Shown here: positions 1 through 12,799 of the stretch, in pieces | Position numbering within the stretch: the stretch's first letter is position 1 | Layout: the number at the start of each line of letters is the position of its first letter | DNA from: Phaseolus vulgaris | Taxonomy: Eukaryota > Streptophyta > Magnoliopsida > Fabales > Fabaceae | DNA: 64,000 nucleotides | Direction: 5' to 3' | NCBI RefSeq assembly: GCF_000499845.2 | Contig: NC_023754.2 | Coordinates: 30,147,869 to 30,211,868 of the forward strand | The notes under the pieces: generated by a model | What the model saw: only the letters and a program-made list of their open reading frames with translations | Told to the model about the DNA's origin: nothing | Databases searched by the model: none | Program-made: the position numbers and the translations under genes

Positions 1-1351
1 AGATTAAGAATGATAAAATATGCGCTTACCGTTTCCCCAGATTCAAGAACATTTGCAATGCGTCTCTTCATGATTCCAATATCTTCAGAAGAAAGGTCGG
101 GTGGTTCCTCATCTTCATCATTGGTTGGTACAGATTTTAATGCAGAATACTTTGGATCAACTTCAATATTATCAAGCCACGCATCCTGTAAGGCTCATTA
201 ATTTATTAACGGAATTCAAATGAAAGAATCACAAATAAAAAAAATATACAAATCCCTCACCTTGATCTCATTCTCTCTTACATATTCAACAAAATTTCCT
301 GCTGCATCAAAATAACCTTCTTCCCTTTCTTTGTCTAGGTTGAAAGGTTCAATTTGAATCCCATCATCAACAAAATTCTCGCTATCCTGCCACAAGATAT
401 CACCCATCACTGCCTGCCTATCCTTTATGTGGATCCAATAACAAGTCATTGGACCAATAAACTTTACTATAAAAATGATGGTAATTTAGGAATAAATCAC
501 ACAACAATAATACATTTGAACAGCAACCCGCATGAAATAAGCTTTAGAAGCATACTACTTACTTTACTGAATCCATGAGAAAGCACTTGATAGAAAGAGG
601 AGATATTAATTTAGATAAAAAAAAACGTCATCCAGGTCGAAAAGTTAAAAAACTCCAAAACAAACCTCATATGTGACTTCAGCAACTGAAAAGTCTATTC
701 CAATACCTCCAGTGCCCTCACTGAGAAGTTCAGCAGTAAATTGATTTCTTTGATTTGCCCGCTCTTTGGCAGCTTTGGCTGCTACCCGGGGATTCATTAT
801 GTCAACTTCACCCTCCTCAACATTTCCTTTGTCCACAACTTCATCTCCTGGCTTCACTTTCTTACCCTTTGGAAACCTAACCCTTTTTGCTCTGTATAAA
901 TTCAATGCAACCATCTCAAAATTCAGTTTCACGAGCTTTTCATTACAGTCTCAAAAGTTAAAACCTCAACAAAGGAACTCATATACAAGCAGAACATATT
1001 ACCACGAGTTGGGTGAATGAACATAAAACGCAAACTTAACACATAGTATTATATGCAAACACGAAATCTAAACTCTCTTCAAACAATGCCAGATATTTGA
1101 ACTTGACAGGCTACGGAGGTGACCCACACGACAATAATCCCCAAATCAAAATAACACAGAACTCAATGTATGATAACCTAATCATGGTAATCAAGTCTGG
1201 CTATTGCTGCAATTATCTCAATAACAATGAAAGGAATTAGGGTTTGCTTGCGAGAAGAAAGGGAAAGAAATTACGGTGGTTCTTTGCTTGATTCGTCGTC
1301 TTCTTCCACAAAAGGGCGTTTGCCGCTTCTGCGAGATGATTCTGCGGCCAT
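1..1351 (-). CDS. CD2BP2/LIN1-like GYF-domain protein of the U5 snRNP, 5' part only
   Basis: Exons on the minus strand are 1275-1351, 666-891, 261-386 and 31-185; all junctions are GT-AG and the phases join without a stop, giving about 194 residues before the left edge. The start MAAESSRRSGKRP is followed by a basic stretch (AKRVRFPKGKKVKPG) and an acidic region. The diagnostic block is IQIEPFNLDKEREEGYFD followed by AWLDNIEVD, which matches the conserved central region of CD2BP2 (U5-52K, yeast Lin1). In this family a C-terminal GYF domain binds proline-rich or spliceosomal partners and the protein belongs to the U5 snRNP in the nucleus. The GYF domain itself would lie beyond position 1 and is not seen, so the call rests on the N-terminal and central homology. 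The 5' leader is roughly 1352-1440. Nothing looks broken. Confidence 0.85.
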
Positions 1352-4300
1352 TGTTGCTGCCTAAGGAGAAGAAGTTCAATGCTTTGAGCTTCGCATAGGT
1401 TTTTCCCCCTCTCTTACAACTTCTTCTTCTCTGTCTATTCATTTTGGATAATTAAAAAATAACTAATTAATTAAAAATAACATTATAATTTTTTTAATTT
1501 TACTTTCACCATGTTCGTAACTTTTTTTTAAATATACTTAAGCTCAGGGTCTAGTCCCAGCCATAAACAAGTGTATCAATAGCAAAATAAAAATATATTT
1601 TTTAATATTTTATTTAAAGGATGAGTTGCATTAACATTTTCTATAAAATATAAAACTGAAAAATAAACTAAATAAGTTGTCAATATTTATAGTTATGTTT
1701 GACAAATTACTTTAATTAATAAATATTTCTTCAGACAAAGTTATAGGGTCATTTGTTTGTAGTTATTTAAAAAATTGACTAAATAAACAAATTTATATTT
1801 TTTTATAGATTTATTTAAACAGTTTATTTTATAAGATATTTTTTAGAAGTAAATCATATTTACTTCTTAATCACAATAATCACAATAATTGTGACAAGAT
1901 AATCACAATTTTAACTTCTAACTTTCATAAGAAAATGAAACATTAGTCCTGAAAAAAAAAATATGAGTAGCCATTTTGATTCTGTTTTTTTAACAGTCTA
2001 AATTCACCATGTTTAATAGTTGTAACATGCGTAAAACTAATAAACAATATTTATAAGGTATATTATTATATATTAAATTTTAAACACATGCTCTAATTTA
2101 TATATATAAATGTTGATACCTATATCAATTAAAACTGAAAAGATAAATAATATTTAGTTCAAATAAATAATTTTAAAATTATATTATTCAAATCATATAT
2201 ATTTATATAAACTAAATGTGCATGATAGAAATAATAACTTGTGTCGTCACTGGTTTACGAGCTGACTTGTAATTTTATTTTATTTTGTAATTTTTTATAT
2301 TTATTTATTTTGTTATAATAGTTTATATTACTTTTTAGACAATAAAAAATATAATAAACATCAATTAAATTAAATCAAATTTTAATTTCTAATGGACTAA
2401 AGTTTAATATCTAAGAAAAAAAATTAAATATTAATAATACTTCAATGAATCAAATGATATATAAAGAAAAATATAATATCTCTCTTTAAAAATGTCAAAA
2501 TTTAAAAAAAAATAGACCCACAAAGTTGATAGATTAAGCGGCGAGACCATTATAGGTTAACATATTCAAAATAGAAACCCAGATGAACCCGATATTTTTG
2601 TCATCCTTAATTTAAGATAAAAATATATATTTATCATAAACTTGAATTCAAAGTTTTTCATTACGTAAATTTTAATTTAAATGATTTAAACACCTAATAA
2701 AACCAAAATATACTTGGGAAAAGTTTCACTACTTAATACCTAAACTCAAAAATATATATTTTTTAACTTTGTAACTTCAACTCTTTCCGTTTATATATAC
2801 ATCACTTTAATCATATTTATATCACCCCTTAATTGTAACAATTTATAATCAAACAACATTCATTCTAAGCAAAAAATGTCAAACAATTTGGCAGGTATTA
2901 TATGTCTAAAGCTGAAAGTAAACAAGTTGTTTTAATGGTCTTTTTAAAATGTTTTTTTTTAAGTCTGATAAATACAACAGAAAATTATGATAAAAAATAA
3001 CAAATGATTAGTTGATTATTTAATGGGCTTGGTGCAGTTTTTGTTATATCAAATCAAACCATGTATAGTCTCCAACAACTTTTTCTTAAAATCTTACAAA
3101 AAAATTCAAATTTTTGAAATTCCCACCACTTCTTATGAAAATAATAATTTATTTTGTATTTAAATAAATAAAATAAATATACATTAAAAAAACATATAAT
3201 AACACAAAAAATTAATCATTATATTAATTAAATTATATACTATTTTAGAAATTAAAAAAATTAATTATATTTAAAATAATTAATAATTTTTAAAATTATA
3301 TATAAATTAACTACCAAAATTTTAACTACTAATGTTTTAAATTTTAACTACTAATATTTTAAATTTTAAATGGATCTTTATTAGTCTTTTAGACACCATC
3401 TTAAAATATGAAATATTAATAATTAAAATCTTAATAGTTAATGATTAAATATTAATTTAAAAATCACTTTATAAATTTGTATTAATAATATAAATTATTT
3501 TGGATATTTATATTTTTTTTAATCTCTTGATTGTTTGATATTTACAATTAATTGCAATTGATAATTTTTTTTAATGATATTAAATTAAAACTCCATATTT
3601 TCTATTTTGTAAATCCGATTTTTTTTTCCAAAAAATTTATTTAAATAATTTAATTAAATTATTTTAAAAGAATACGAGCAAATTGGAATAGATTCAATTG
3701 GTGACCGAAACACATGATGAAACTTTTATTTTTTCTTTGAGTCGTTCACATCAAGCGAATCAGTTTCGGGGAAAGAGCGTGAATGTAAATTTAAAATATG
3801 AAGAATATAACCGTATCTGTTATGCAGTTACAGATAATAGAAACAGAAAAAGTTGTTGAAAAAGAAGATCTATTGGATTATACCTCCCAATAAAAACCCT
3901 AAAGACATGTTTGGTGACAAGGGTGGACCAATTCTGAGACGAGTGGGTCCAAATCGGTTTCTCGCTTTCCCATTAAGAAACCGAAACCAGTCACTCTTCT
4001 GCGCCAAACAAATTAATCTCTAACTTCCTTAAATTTTGGTATTTGAAAATCCCTAAATGGCCACAGTGTCCTTTTCTTTGAGACCAAACATCTTCCATTG
4101 AAACATGCATTTTGGTGTTTTTCTTTTTCTTTTTGGTCACTAATCACTTTAGTTTATGGCAAAAGCAACAAGGAGGTTGAGTATGGTGAAAACTCCTCTC
4201 AAATCAACCAACTATTCTAATATTCATTACTCTTTAAGTTTCAAGAGTACTTCAAATCATACATAATAATTCTAAAGATAAACACTTCAAGTATTTATAT

Positions 4301-5821
4301 TATTCATAGAGACAAGAATCATAGGTACAATACCAATTGTTTTTTATTAACTTCTTTCTTTCAATACACTAAAAAAAATCTTATATCACTTAAGAATTAT
4401 TAAACTAAAAAACAATTTACAACTGTTTTTCTTTTTTAATTATTAAGGTGCTTTTTTTAAAAAAAATCACAATTTTTTCAAAAATTAAACATGAGTGTAA
4501 CTAAAAAATTATTTGTATCACTTTTTTTTTACAAGAGGGTGAAAATTGACCAACTAAAATGACCCTTTGTTTATTTTTCTCCTCTGCATATGTGTTCATT
4601 CATTTGGGATTAAATATTTCAGATTATTATGTAAAATATGGATTTATATGTAAAACAACTATTTCAGATTGAAAATAAAGATTTATTGGTAAGAAGGTAC
4701 TCTGAGAAAGAAGAAGAAAATTATTAAGACCTTATTATAAATTTAATAGTGTAACTGTATTCTTTTAATGCTATTTATTTTTTACCAAATATTCTTTAAT
4801 TAAATGGAGATTGAAATTTATTTCTTTTGTAAATTAGCGTCTTTAATTCTAATTGGCATTAATTAAGATTCTGTTGTTTATTAGAGAGTTACGATCAATT
4901 TAATTATTAGGCATTTAATTTAATCTTTCAACCTTCTGCGAAAGACAAATTATATTTTGTATACTATTTAATTAATAGTTTCAACATACTATTGTAATTA
5001 ATTTTCATTGTATTTTATTTTTCAAATAAAAGGCGTGATCAATTTAACATATTTAATATTTTTATTATTGTTTGGCACATTTAATATTTTTTTATTTAAT
5101 AGTATATGATAGGTTGAGAGGGCATGCAAAGAAAGAAAATACAAACATGTAGGAGGGGCAAAATAGATATTTCGAATAATTCTTTATTAATCATTTCTTC
5201 ATTGTACAGAGGGAATTTTGAGGATTGTCTTGTTCCAATCCTTGCAGATTTGGGTGAGCATGCAACAGAAAACTCATAATTTTTTGATTTTTTTAATAAT
5301 AACAGCAACAATGAATCTAGGTTCACGCGCCCCACCAGCATCTAAACTCCACCTAAAGACATCACCAGCAATGGGACCAGCCTTCTTTAGAGAGAGTGCA
5401 TAACACGCATCCTAAAGCACTCTTTCACATTCAGAGCATATTATATTATATTATATATTTATTTAATTTCTGTTGAGAAAATAGAAATAAAAAAGTAAAA
5501 AAATAGAGTGAGAAAAGGAGTTGCACAGCACAGTGTTTGTTATGTTGAAAATATATAAGGAAAATTGTAGGGAAAATAGAAAGTGTAGAACAGTGACTCT
5601 TCTTGTTCTGCAAGTTTAATGGGCAGTGAGAGAGTAACAGAATGAGAGAATGTTGAATCTTTGCATGCTTCACCAACTCCTCACAGATAAAACCCAATCA
5701 CCCAGTTTTCATCTTCTTTTCTTCTTTTCTTTTCAAATGCAAATGCGATTGTGAGTCCCATCATACACACGCCACCACCTTCGATTCTTCTACCCTACCC
5801 TACCCACACGACGTCGTCTTA
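1352..5821. other. AT-rich intergenic region with foldback-element debris
   Basis: This interval holds the 5' leader of the minus-strand GYF gene at its left end and the Pumilio promoter and leader at its right end. Between them I see no ORF with recognisable protein content. About 3190-3600 resembles a decayed copy of the AT-rich foldback element family found elsewhere in the window, with its alternating blocks of 'actaatattttaaat' and 'aattattttggat' type. The stretch 3700-4080 is clearly less AT-rich than its surroundings and contains a 9-bp perfect inverted repeat (3954-3962 with 3976-3984, loop 13 nt) followed by an E2F-like octamer at 4001-4008 on the minus strand. No gene can be assigned to it. 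Confidence 0.55.
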
Positions 5822-5878
5822 ATGGCGTCTTTATCTTCTTCAGTTGTTCTGTTTCTTCTGCGGTTCCCCATCTTCTGA
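5822..5878 (+). promoter_or_regulatory. Short upstream ORF in the Pumilio leader
   Basis: An ATG at 5822 opens an 18-codon ORF (MASLSSSSVV... type, serine then hydrophobic) that ends at TGA 5876-5878, 43 nt before the main ATG at 5922. It lies in a pyrimidine-rich leader-like stretch. If this part is in the mature mRNA, a non-overlapping uORF this close could reduce or condition translation of the Pumilio protein. It is not certain that the segment is transcribed or unspliced. Confidence 0.4.
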
Positions 5879-5921
5879 GTGAGTCACTTTTGTTTTTGTT
5901 TTTGCTTTTGCTGTTGCTGAG

Positions 5922-8900
5922 ATGGTGAGAGAGACGATAGAGAGAGCGAGAGGCGATGGGGAACTGGAGGAGGAGTTAGAAATGCTGCTGGATGAGATCC
6001 CTCATGCTAGGTTGCATAATCTCCATCATCATCGCCATAGACGCGGTGTTGATGATGATGAACGCGATTGCGTTTTCTTTACGAAACAGACACACTATGG
6101 CCATTATAATGGTAATGGTAACGGTCATGATTATGGTTATGGTAATGGTGTGTGTTACAATGATGGCTTCAAATCCCCTATGAGTGGATTCTCTCTGCAA
6201 TCTGAGGATTCTTCATCCAGTTTGTTTTCGATGTCTCCTCCTCCTCTTGAGGACCTCAAATCCAGAGTGGCTTCTAGGAGCTCTTATTACCCCAACAGCC
6301 ACCACCACCACCTCAACAATCTCTACCTCAATTCTATGATCCCTGATTCCACTGTGAAGCTCAATGAGACTGAGAGATTGGTTCATGAACTGGGCATGTG
6401 CTCTAATTTTAGTAAAATGTGCATTGCTGATGATACACACCAGAATCGTAATTTTCTTCCGTTTGGCCGTGAATTTGTCAATAATGTTCCCAACACGCGT
6501 GGTGGTGGTGGTGGGGACTGTGACAATTTTGGAAGAAGGTATAGTGATTCTGTGGGGTTTCAGTCCCCTGTAGCCAGGACAAAGAGTTCTGTCACTCGGG
6601 CTGCTGAAATTAATTCAGCATTGTTAGGATTGACTCAGGATGATAAAATGAATAATTTATTTGAATCGTTGCAGTCTTGTCCTAGGCTGCATGAGCTCCA
6701 AATGCTCTCTCAATTAAATGGATTCAGTGGTGGTTCGATGGATTTTCCGAGGCGTGGAAGGCAGCTGACGAGTAACTACTCTGGAAGTGAAAGTGTGGTG
6801 CCGATGATTGCTGGTTCCTTGAGCCAAAATCCAGCTGTTGATGCTGCTTCACATCATGCACAGAAATATGGAATTAACTTGTTGGAGGAAAGGGGGGTGT
6901 CAAGACTGCCTAACAATTCCTTTTGTCCTAACATTAAGCCTTGCATGAGTGTTCATGAGTTTCTACAGTATGGCCTTTCTCAGCCTAATGCAAGAGTTGT
7001 GCCACTTTTGAATTCTAGAATTCCTCGAGGAAATCTCGATGCTATTACAAGTGAGGGGAGTTTCATTATACAGGGGGAAGGTTTAAATTATGTTGTTAGC
7101 AGGGATTTGGATCATTCAAGGTGTCAGCATTCTGTGCGTGAAAGTGGCTTTGCTAAGCAGCTACAGCCGTCAGAGCTAGACATCCGACACCAGATTGTAG
7201 GATATGAAAATCCTAGGAGTCCCAGGAATGGGTTCACATTCCCTATGCTACCTAAGTATAATTCCCTTGCAGAAGCTAGAGGGTCGTTATATTTAATAGC
7301 CAAAGATCAACATGGCTGTAGGTTCCTGCAAAGAATGTTTGATGAGGGTACACTGGAAGATGTTCAAGTGATATTTAGTGAGATAATTGATCATGTAGTT
7401 GAACTTATGATGAATCCCTTTGGAAATTACCTTATGCAAAAGTTGTTGGATGTATGTGATGAAGAACAGAGGATGCAGATTATACTTGTAGTTACACAGG
7501 AGACAGGGCAGCTTGTCAGAATCTCTTTAAACACTCACGGGTACTTACGCAACTTATGATAGCATTGAAATGATATATTGACTGTATGATGCTGAATTTG
7601 ACTTTACCTTTTATCTTTTTCCAGCACTCGTGTGGTACAGAAGCTAATTGAGACTCTCAAAACTAGGCAGCAAATTTCATTAGTTGTATCGGCTTTGCAA
7701 CCAGGATTCTTGGCCCTCATCAAAGATCTTAATGGGAATCATGTGGTTCAACATTGTTTACAATGTCTTAGCACTGAAGATAACAAAGTATGACTTCTAC
7801 AGTTTTCTTAAAATGTTTATTGATTTGGATAACATGGTAGTTATTAGTTATGGGTGAACATAAATTGATCTGCTTAAATCACTTGTTACTATATTTTCTT
7901 TGAGCTTTTGGATAAATCCATGATAACTGAACATCTTGTGTGAGAAAGCACTTTGGTTTTCTGCCAGTTTCATTTCGTTGTCAAAAGTTTATAATGCTTA
8001 TTTCGCGGACTTGAAATATTGTGTAATGATGTTCTATTAATTGAATTTTCAACTTTATTGCATCTTTATGCTTAAATTTGTATGCATTATGAATAAAATT
8101 TGAGAAGTCTTTTTTTGTTATATTAGTGAACTTCTTAGTCCTTTTTGAAAGGAGAGGGTTCACAGGAAGCATTATGGTTAAGTGTTGTTCTGCATTATGG
8201 TTTCAACATGGACAAATTGTTCAAACTTTCTTGTGTACTCATCTTTCAGATATGGTCCTCTACTTAGAACTATTATGCTTTTAACAGGACTATGACTTTA
8301 CAGGCAAGTAGTAACACCAAGTTCATCATCTCGGATGGCTATTTTTGATACTTGATATTGAGAATATACATCATGGTATCAAAGCATTTGAAATTATATT
8401 TTATGATCTCGTAGTTTACACTCTCCTCTTAGACACAGAAAAGACTAAGACAAAATATTAAATAATTCATTGTACATTACCATGTCTGTTTGTATTTTAT
8501 TCTTTTCATGGAATACAAATGCAGAGATGTAATTGCCCTTTCCTTGCTTTTACTCCTATTGTTCTTTAGCATACTGTTCTATTTTTTGAGAGAGAATTTT
8601 TAATCTCTCTTACAGTTGGAAATCCAATGTAGCAATAGGTTATATAATCTTGTTAGAATTTAGGTTCATATTTACATACCAGAGACTACTTAAAATTGGT
8701 TGCATGAAAATGCTCATGAATACTAATGGTTTACCATCTGAAACTTAGTTTGTTATGGGTTAAAGTTCAAGACTTCCAAATGCACTTGTCTATTGCCTTG
8801 TTTATAAACTTGATCAACATTTTGAGAGTCTTGAGATCAAGAAACCAATGACAGATTAACTTGTGTTGGTCTATGTAGTGGAAAAGGGCTTATGAACTGT

Positions 8901-10538
8901 GGTTGATGTTTTGAGTATTATGCTGTGCTGTGCATATTGTTAGTTTAAGGCTAGGTATATTTTTGTGCAATGAAAATCTTGCTCAAAATAAATGACAAGT
9001 ATCTGCTAATTGATTCAGGCTGATCACACTGTCACAAATGTCATTTCTTAAACAATAAAAATCGTCGTTTGATGAAATTGCATAAAATGTGTGCAAATAT
9101 AAATATTTTGTTGCAGAAGAGTTACATTTCCCATTCTTTGCATTGGTCAGTTCATATTTGTTGCTGCTGCCAAGTATTGTGTTGACATTGCAACTCATCA
9201 ACATGGGTGTTGTGTTCTACAAAGATGCATTGGTCATTCAAGTGGGGAGCTTAGAGAAAATCTGGTTGCAGAAATATCTACTAATGCACTTCTCCTGGCT
9301 CAAGATCAATATGGGTAATTATTTGAAGCATATTACTTAAAATATAAAGTATATTAAACCTTGCATTGCATAGATATTTTTTTGCATTAAGCCTGTCTGC
9401 ATCTTTGCCTACGGACATTTTTTTTCCTGGGACATAGAATCTTAGCTGTAGCATATTGTCTAGTGATTGGTAAAGAAATTCTTAGCCCATACCACTGGAC
9501 CGACTTTGGGGGAATTTATATGTGGGTAGTCATGGAACATTATTTTGTTTACAACTTTTGCACATGACCATTCCATGTTTAGATTGGAGATGGTGCAATT
9601 ATGGAAGAGAGAATATCAAAGAATTTGATTAAGGGGGTAATTTTTTTAACAAATATTATATTTAATTTCGAAACAGAAATCATCTATAATCATCACCTTT
9701 TTTAATTAAGCCATTTGTGAGACTCCTTAAACCAGATGGTGCACTGCAATCCGCTTGAAATGAGTGTTTTTCTCTGTTTGTTACTGTACTATTTTCTCTT
9801 TTGCGTTTTTCTGCTTTCTTCTGTGCTTGAGACGCGTGATTAACAGATACATTTTTAATGGAGGGTTTGTCTACAGGTAGGTATTTGGTCTTATTTAGAA
9901 ATAAGATGGTACCTTGAAACTGAGATCAATTTTTGTTTCCCCTGTGATTTTCCACTTTATGATCTATTCATTCTTTTTGTCTTCCACAGAAATTATGTTG
10001 TTCAATTTATCCTGGACTTGAGGATTCCTTCAGCGACTGCAACTTTAAGTTTGCTATTTGAAGGTAAATATGTGCACCTGTCAATGCAGAAGTTCAGCAG
10101 TCATGTCGTTGAAAAATGTCTTGCTGTATTCAATGATGAGAACCGATCAAGAGTCATTCATGAACTACTCTGGGCTCCTCACTTCGAACAATTGCTTCAA
10201 GATCCACATGCAAATTATGTTGTTCAATCAGCTCTTCGACATTCTGAGGTTTGTAACATGAATGCTTTATATTCCTTTCTCTCCGATTGCTGCTTCCGAC
10301 ATCCTTAAGTGCATGAAATTTCCACAGTCGTGCCTAAGCTTTTTGGGGCTGTGTCAATGAACATTTTGATTCCTCTGACATATTTGCTTGGTATTTCTTT
10401 TCTCACACTTGTCCTTTACTTCCAAACTAGGGCCATGTGCGTAATTTACTAGTTGAAGCAATTGGGTCCCACAAAGCAATTTCACGGAATAGCCCATATT
10501 CCAAGAAGATTTTCTCCCAGAAGCTGTTGAAGAAATGA
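5922..10538 (+). CDS. Pumilio-family RNA-binding protein (APUM7-12 type)
   Basis: Five exons, 5922-7540, 7625-7787, 9151-9314, 9990-10248 and 10431-10538, join in phase to give 770 residues. Residues 1 to about 440 are low complexity: an acidic start, a His-rich stretch, Asn/Gly/Tyr repeats and Ser-rich segments. A Pumilio homology domain follows from about residue 445 to the C-terminus with eight repeats, whose recognition cores read HGCRFLQ, FGNYLMQ, HGTRVVQ, NGNHVVQ, HGCCVLQ, YGNYVVQ, FSSHVVE and HANYVVQ. Such proteins bind single-stranded mRNA 3'UTRs in the cytoplasm and repress translation or promote decay. The length and the N-terminal extension fit the divergent Arabidopsis APUM7-12 group better than APUM1-6. 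Repeats 5 and 7 depart from the usual recognition residues (see findings). Intron 2 is long (7788-9150) and shows no element I recognise. The 3'UTR probably runs to about 11010. Confidence 0.93.
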
Positions 10539-12480
10539 TACATATTCTCCCCTTAGCAAGTACTGTTGTTGTTCTACAATAAAAATCATTTTGGAGTTTG
10601 CCACTGAACAAAATGCATTTCATGGTTATTTAACTGTAAGTTGGGATGGTAATAACCATAGAAAGGAGTCAGTCTGTTTAGAAAAACTTATCCTTCTGCT
10701 CAGATAATATATCAGATAATATATGAAAGAATGGAGAAAAAGAAAGAACAGGCAATTTTGCTCCCGTTTAATTTTTCAACCTTTGAATGTACAATGTTGT
10801 CTTGTATCTCTACTTATTGGATATTATTATTATTATCATGTTAATTATGTTATTCTCACTGGCTGATAATGTACAGTGTATATATAGTATTAGGATGTCT
10901 GGTGTTACTGTAATACTAGGAAGAATCTCTGAGAATAACTTCCCTTGTCTTGTGTGCAAGGGAATGAATTATGACGCCGGTTGTCTAATTGTACTTACAA
11001 TTATTATATTATAAATTTCCTGTTCTTGATTAGAGAATCTCATTTTCTAATAGCAAATTTATCAATGGAGGAATCCATGGAGGAACTCATGATATTTCCA
11101 GTACATATTGTAGTGAGGGGTTGAGTTTATGAAACTGTCCCACACCCACAATGTCAAATTGCCAAAATAATAAAGGTGATAGTTGTCAAAATCTTCACTG
11201 ATATTCTTATATCAGTATGAGAACATATAATAAATATTTTTTCGAATGAAATTCATGTTGGTGTTTTTATTTTTATTGAAAAGGCCTTGAATCCAATTTC
11301 AAATGCTTTTAGAGAAAGGATAATGAAGGAAAACATGACCAATAGTTTTGGGATAATCGTATTTGTTTGTTTGTAGTATGAACAAAATATGATACTAACA
11401 GCTTATTACTTGTTTAAAAAGTTATAGATTTTTTGTTGTATGGAGGGAAAATGTAATCATCACCTTAAAAATATCTCAACATTTTGGAATTAGTTGAGGA
11501 TATGTGGTTTATTTACTTATTTAAGGAGGACATAATTAATTTTCTTTTTAATAGGAAAAACAATTCTATTTATCATAAGTTACTGTGCTTTTTTACTTAC
11601 TTTTTAAAATACAACTATAAAAATATAAGAAGTTAATTTGAAAATTTGGAAACAGAGGAGTTGTTGGCTAAGTTTTAGTAAATTAAACTCAAAATATTTA
11701 AAAAAAGTTATATTTATTTATTTAAATTGTTTGGACAACGAGAATATCTAAAAAAGATAAAAAAAAATTATGATAAAATATGATTAAATATGTTTTTCGT
11801 GTCTTATAGGTGAAATTGAATTTTTTTAGTATGAATATTTCTAGTCAAAAAATTATTACAATAAATTCTTATTAGTGATTATTTTTGCACAACAAAGAAC
11901 TTTTTTTAATATGAATTGTATTATAATATTGTAACATGTATCATGTAAATAAAACTAAGACTTATTTCAATAATTTATTTATTACATATATGTATGAAAT
12001 TTAAATTTTGGACTAGAAAAAAAAAACAGATTAACGTAAAATAAAAAAAACATATTTAACTAGATAGTTAAATGACAACGAATATTTGCACTAAATGCTG
12101 TAAAAAGTTTAATATATAATATAAATTAAATAGTTTTTTTATCTAAATCCTAAACTCTAAATATTTTTTTTTCTTTAAAATAATTAAATAATTTATACTC
12201 CAAAAAATAATTATTACAAAAATTTGCAACACTATTTATATATATATATATATATATACTTAGTTATTATTTTAATATTTTTAAATATATTTCTTAAAAC
12301 TGTATTATTTTAATATAATAAAACTACAAATACACATGTAAAATGTGAAGGTGTATTGGCTAGTGTTTATAATAACAATTGTCTACATATTTATTTAACA
12401 AAATTAAAAGGAGAATATTTTTACATATTTATTAATTTGAGCTTTGATCCCTCCAAATATGCATATTTATATGTGTAGGG
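10539..12480. other. Pumilio 3'UTR and AT-rich spacer
   Basis: The first 450 bases or so look like a 3'UTR, with AATAAA-like motifs near 10578. The remainder is AT-rich spacer with a short TA microsatellite around 12236-12258. I see no coding signal. Confidence 0.5.
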
Positions 12481-12531
12481 AGAAAGTTTGAAAGTGAAGA
12501 AAAAAAAGAAAGACAAGTGGCGATGATGGGG

Positions 12532-12674
12532 CACGTGCCAAGGAGAGTGAGAACACGTGCAAGGTAGCGGAAGCTGAAGTCACCGTGGACCAATAGAAAT
12601 GCAGTAACTGATCGGATCTTAAGCACCCACCTCCCATCCACGAACCTTATTTCATATCAATCTCAATACACGTG
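12532..12674. promoter_or_regulatory. Three G-boxes upstream of LNK1
   Basis: Perfect CACGTG palindromes lie at 12532-12537 (in GGCACGTGCC), 12554-12559 (in AACACGTGCA) and 12669-12674 (in ACACGTGTC), and a CCAAT motif lies near 12588. They precede a CT-rich leader-like stretch that begins near 12800. G-boxes bind bZIP and bHLH (PIF/HY5) factors, which fits the light and clock regulation known for LNK genes. That these sites act on this gene is inferred. Confidence 0.6.
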
Positions 12675-12799
12675 TCAGTCTTTCCGTGATACCTTTTGGT
12701 CACATTAATTAATTAAAAATAATATTATTTTTAGCGAACAAAATTATGGGCAAAATTCAAGTTGGATAGTAAAGAAGGGTCTCGAAAGGAATCCCCACT

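Noticed and set aside
5976..6200. Antisense ORF rich in Ile/Thr/Met opposite Pumilio exon 1
   Set aside because: A shadow of the His/Asn/Gly-rich low-complexity coding sequence.
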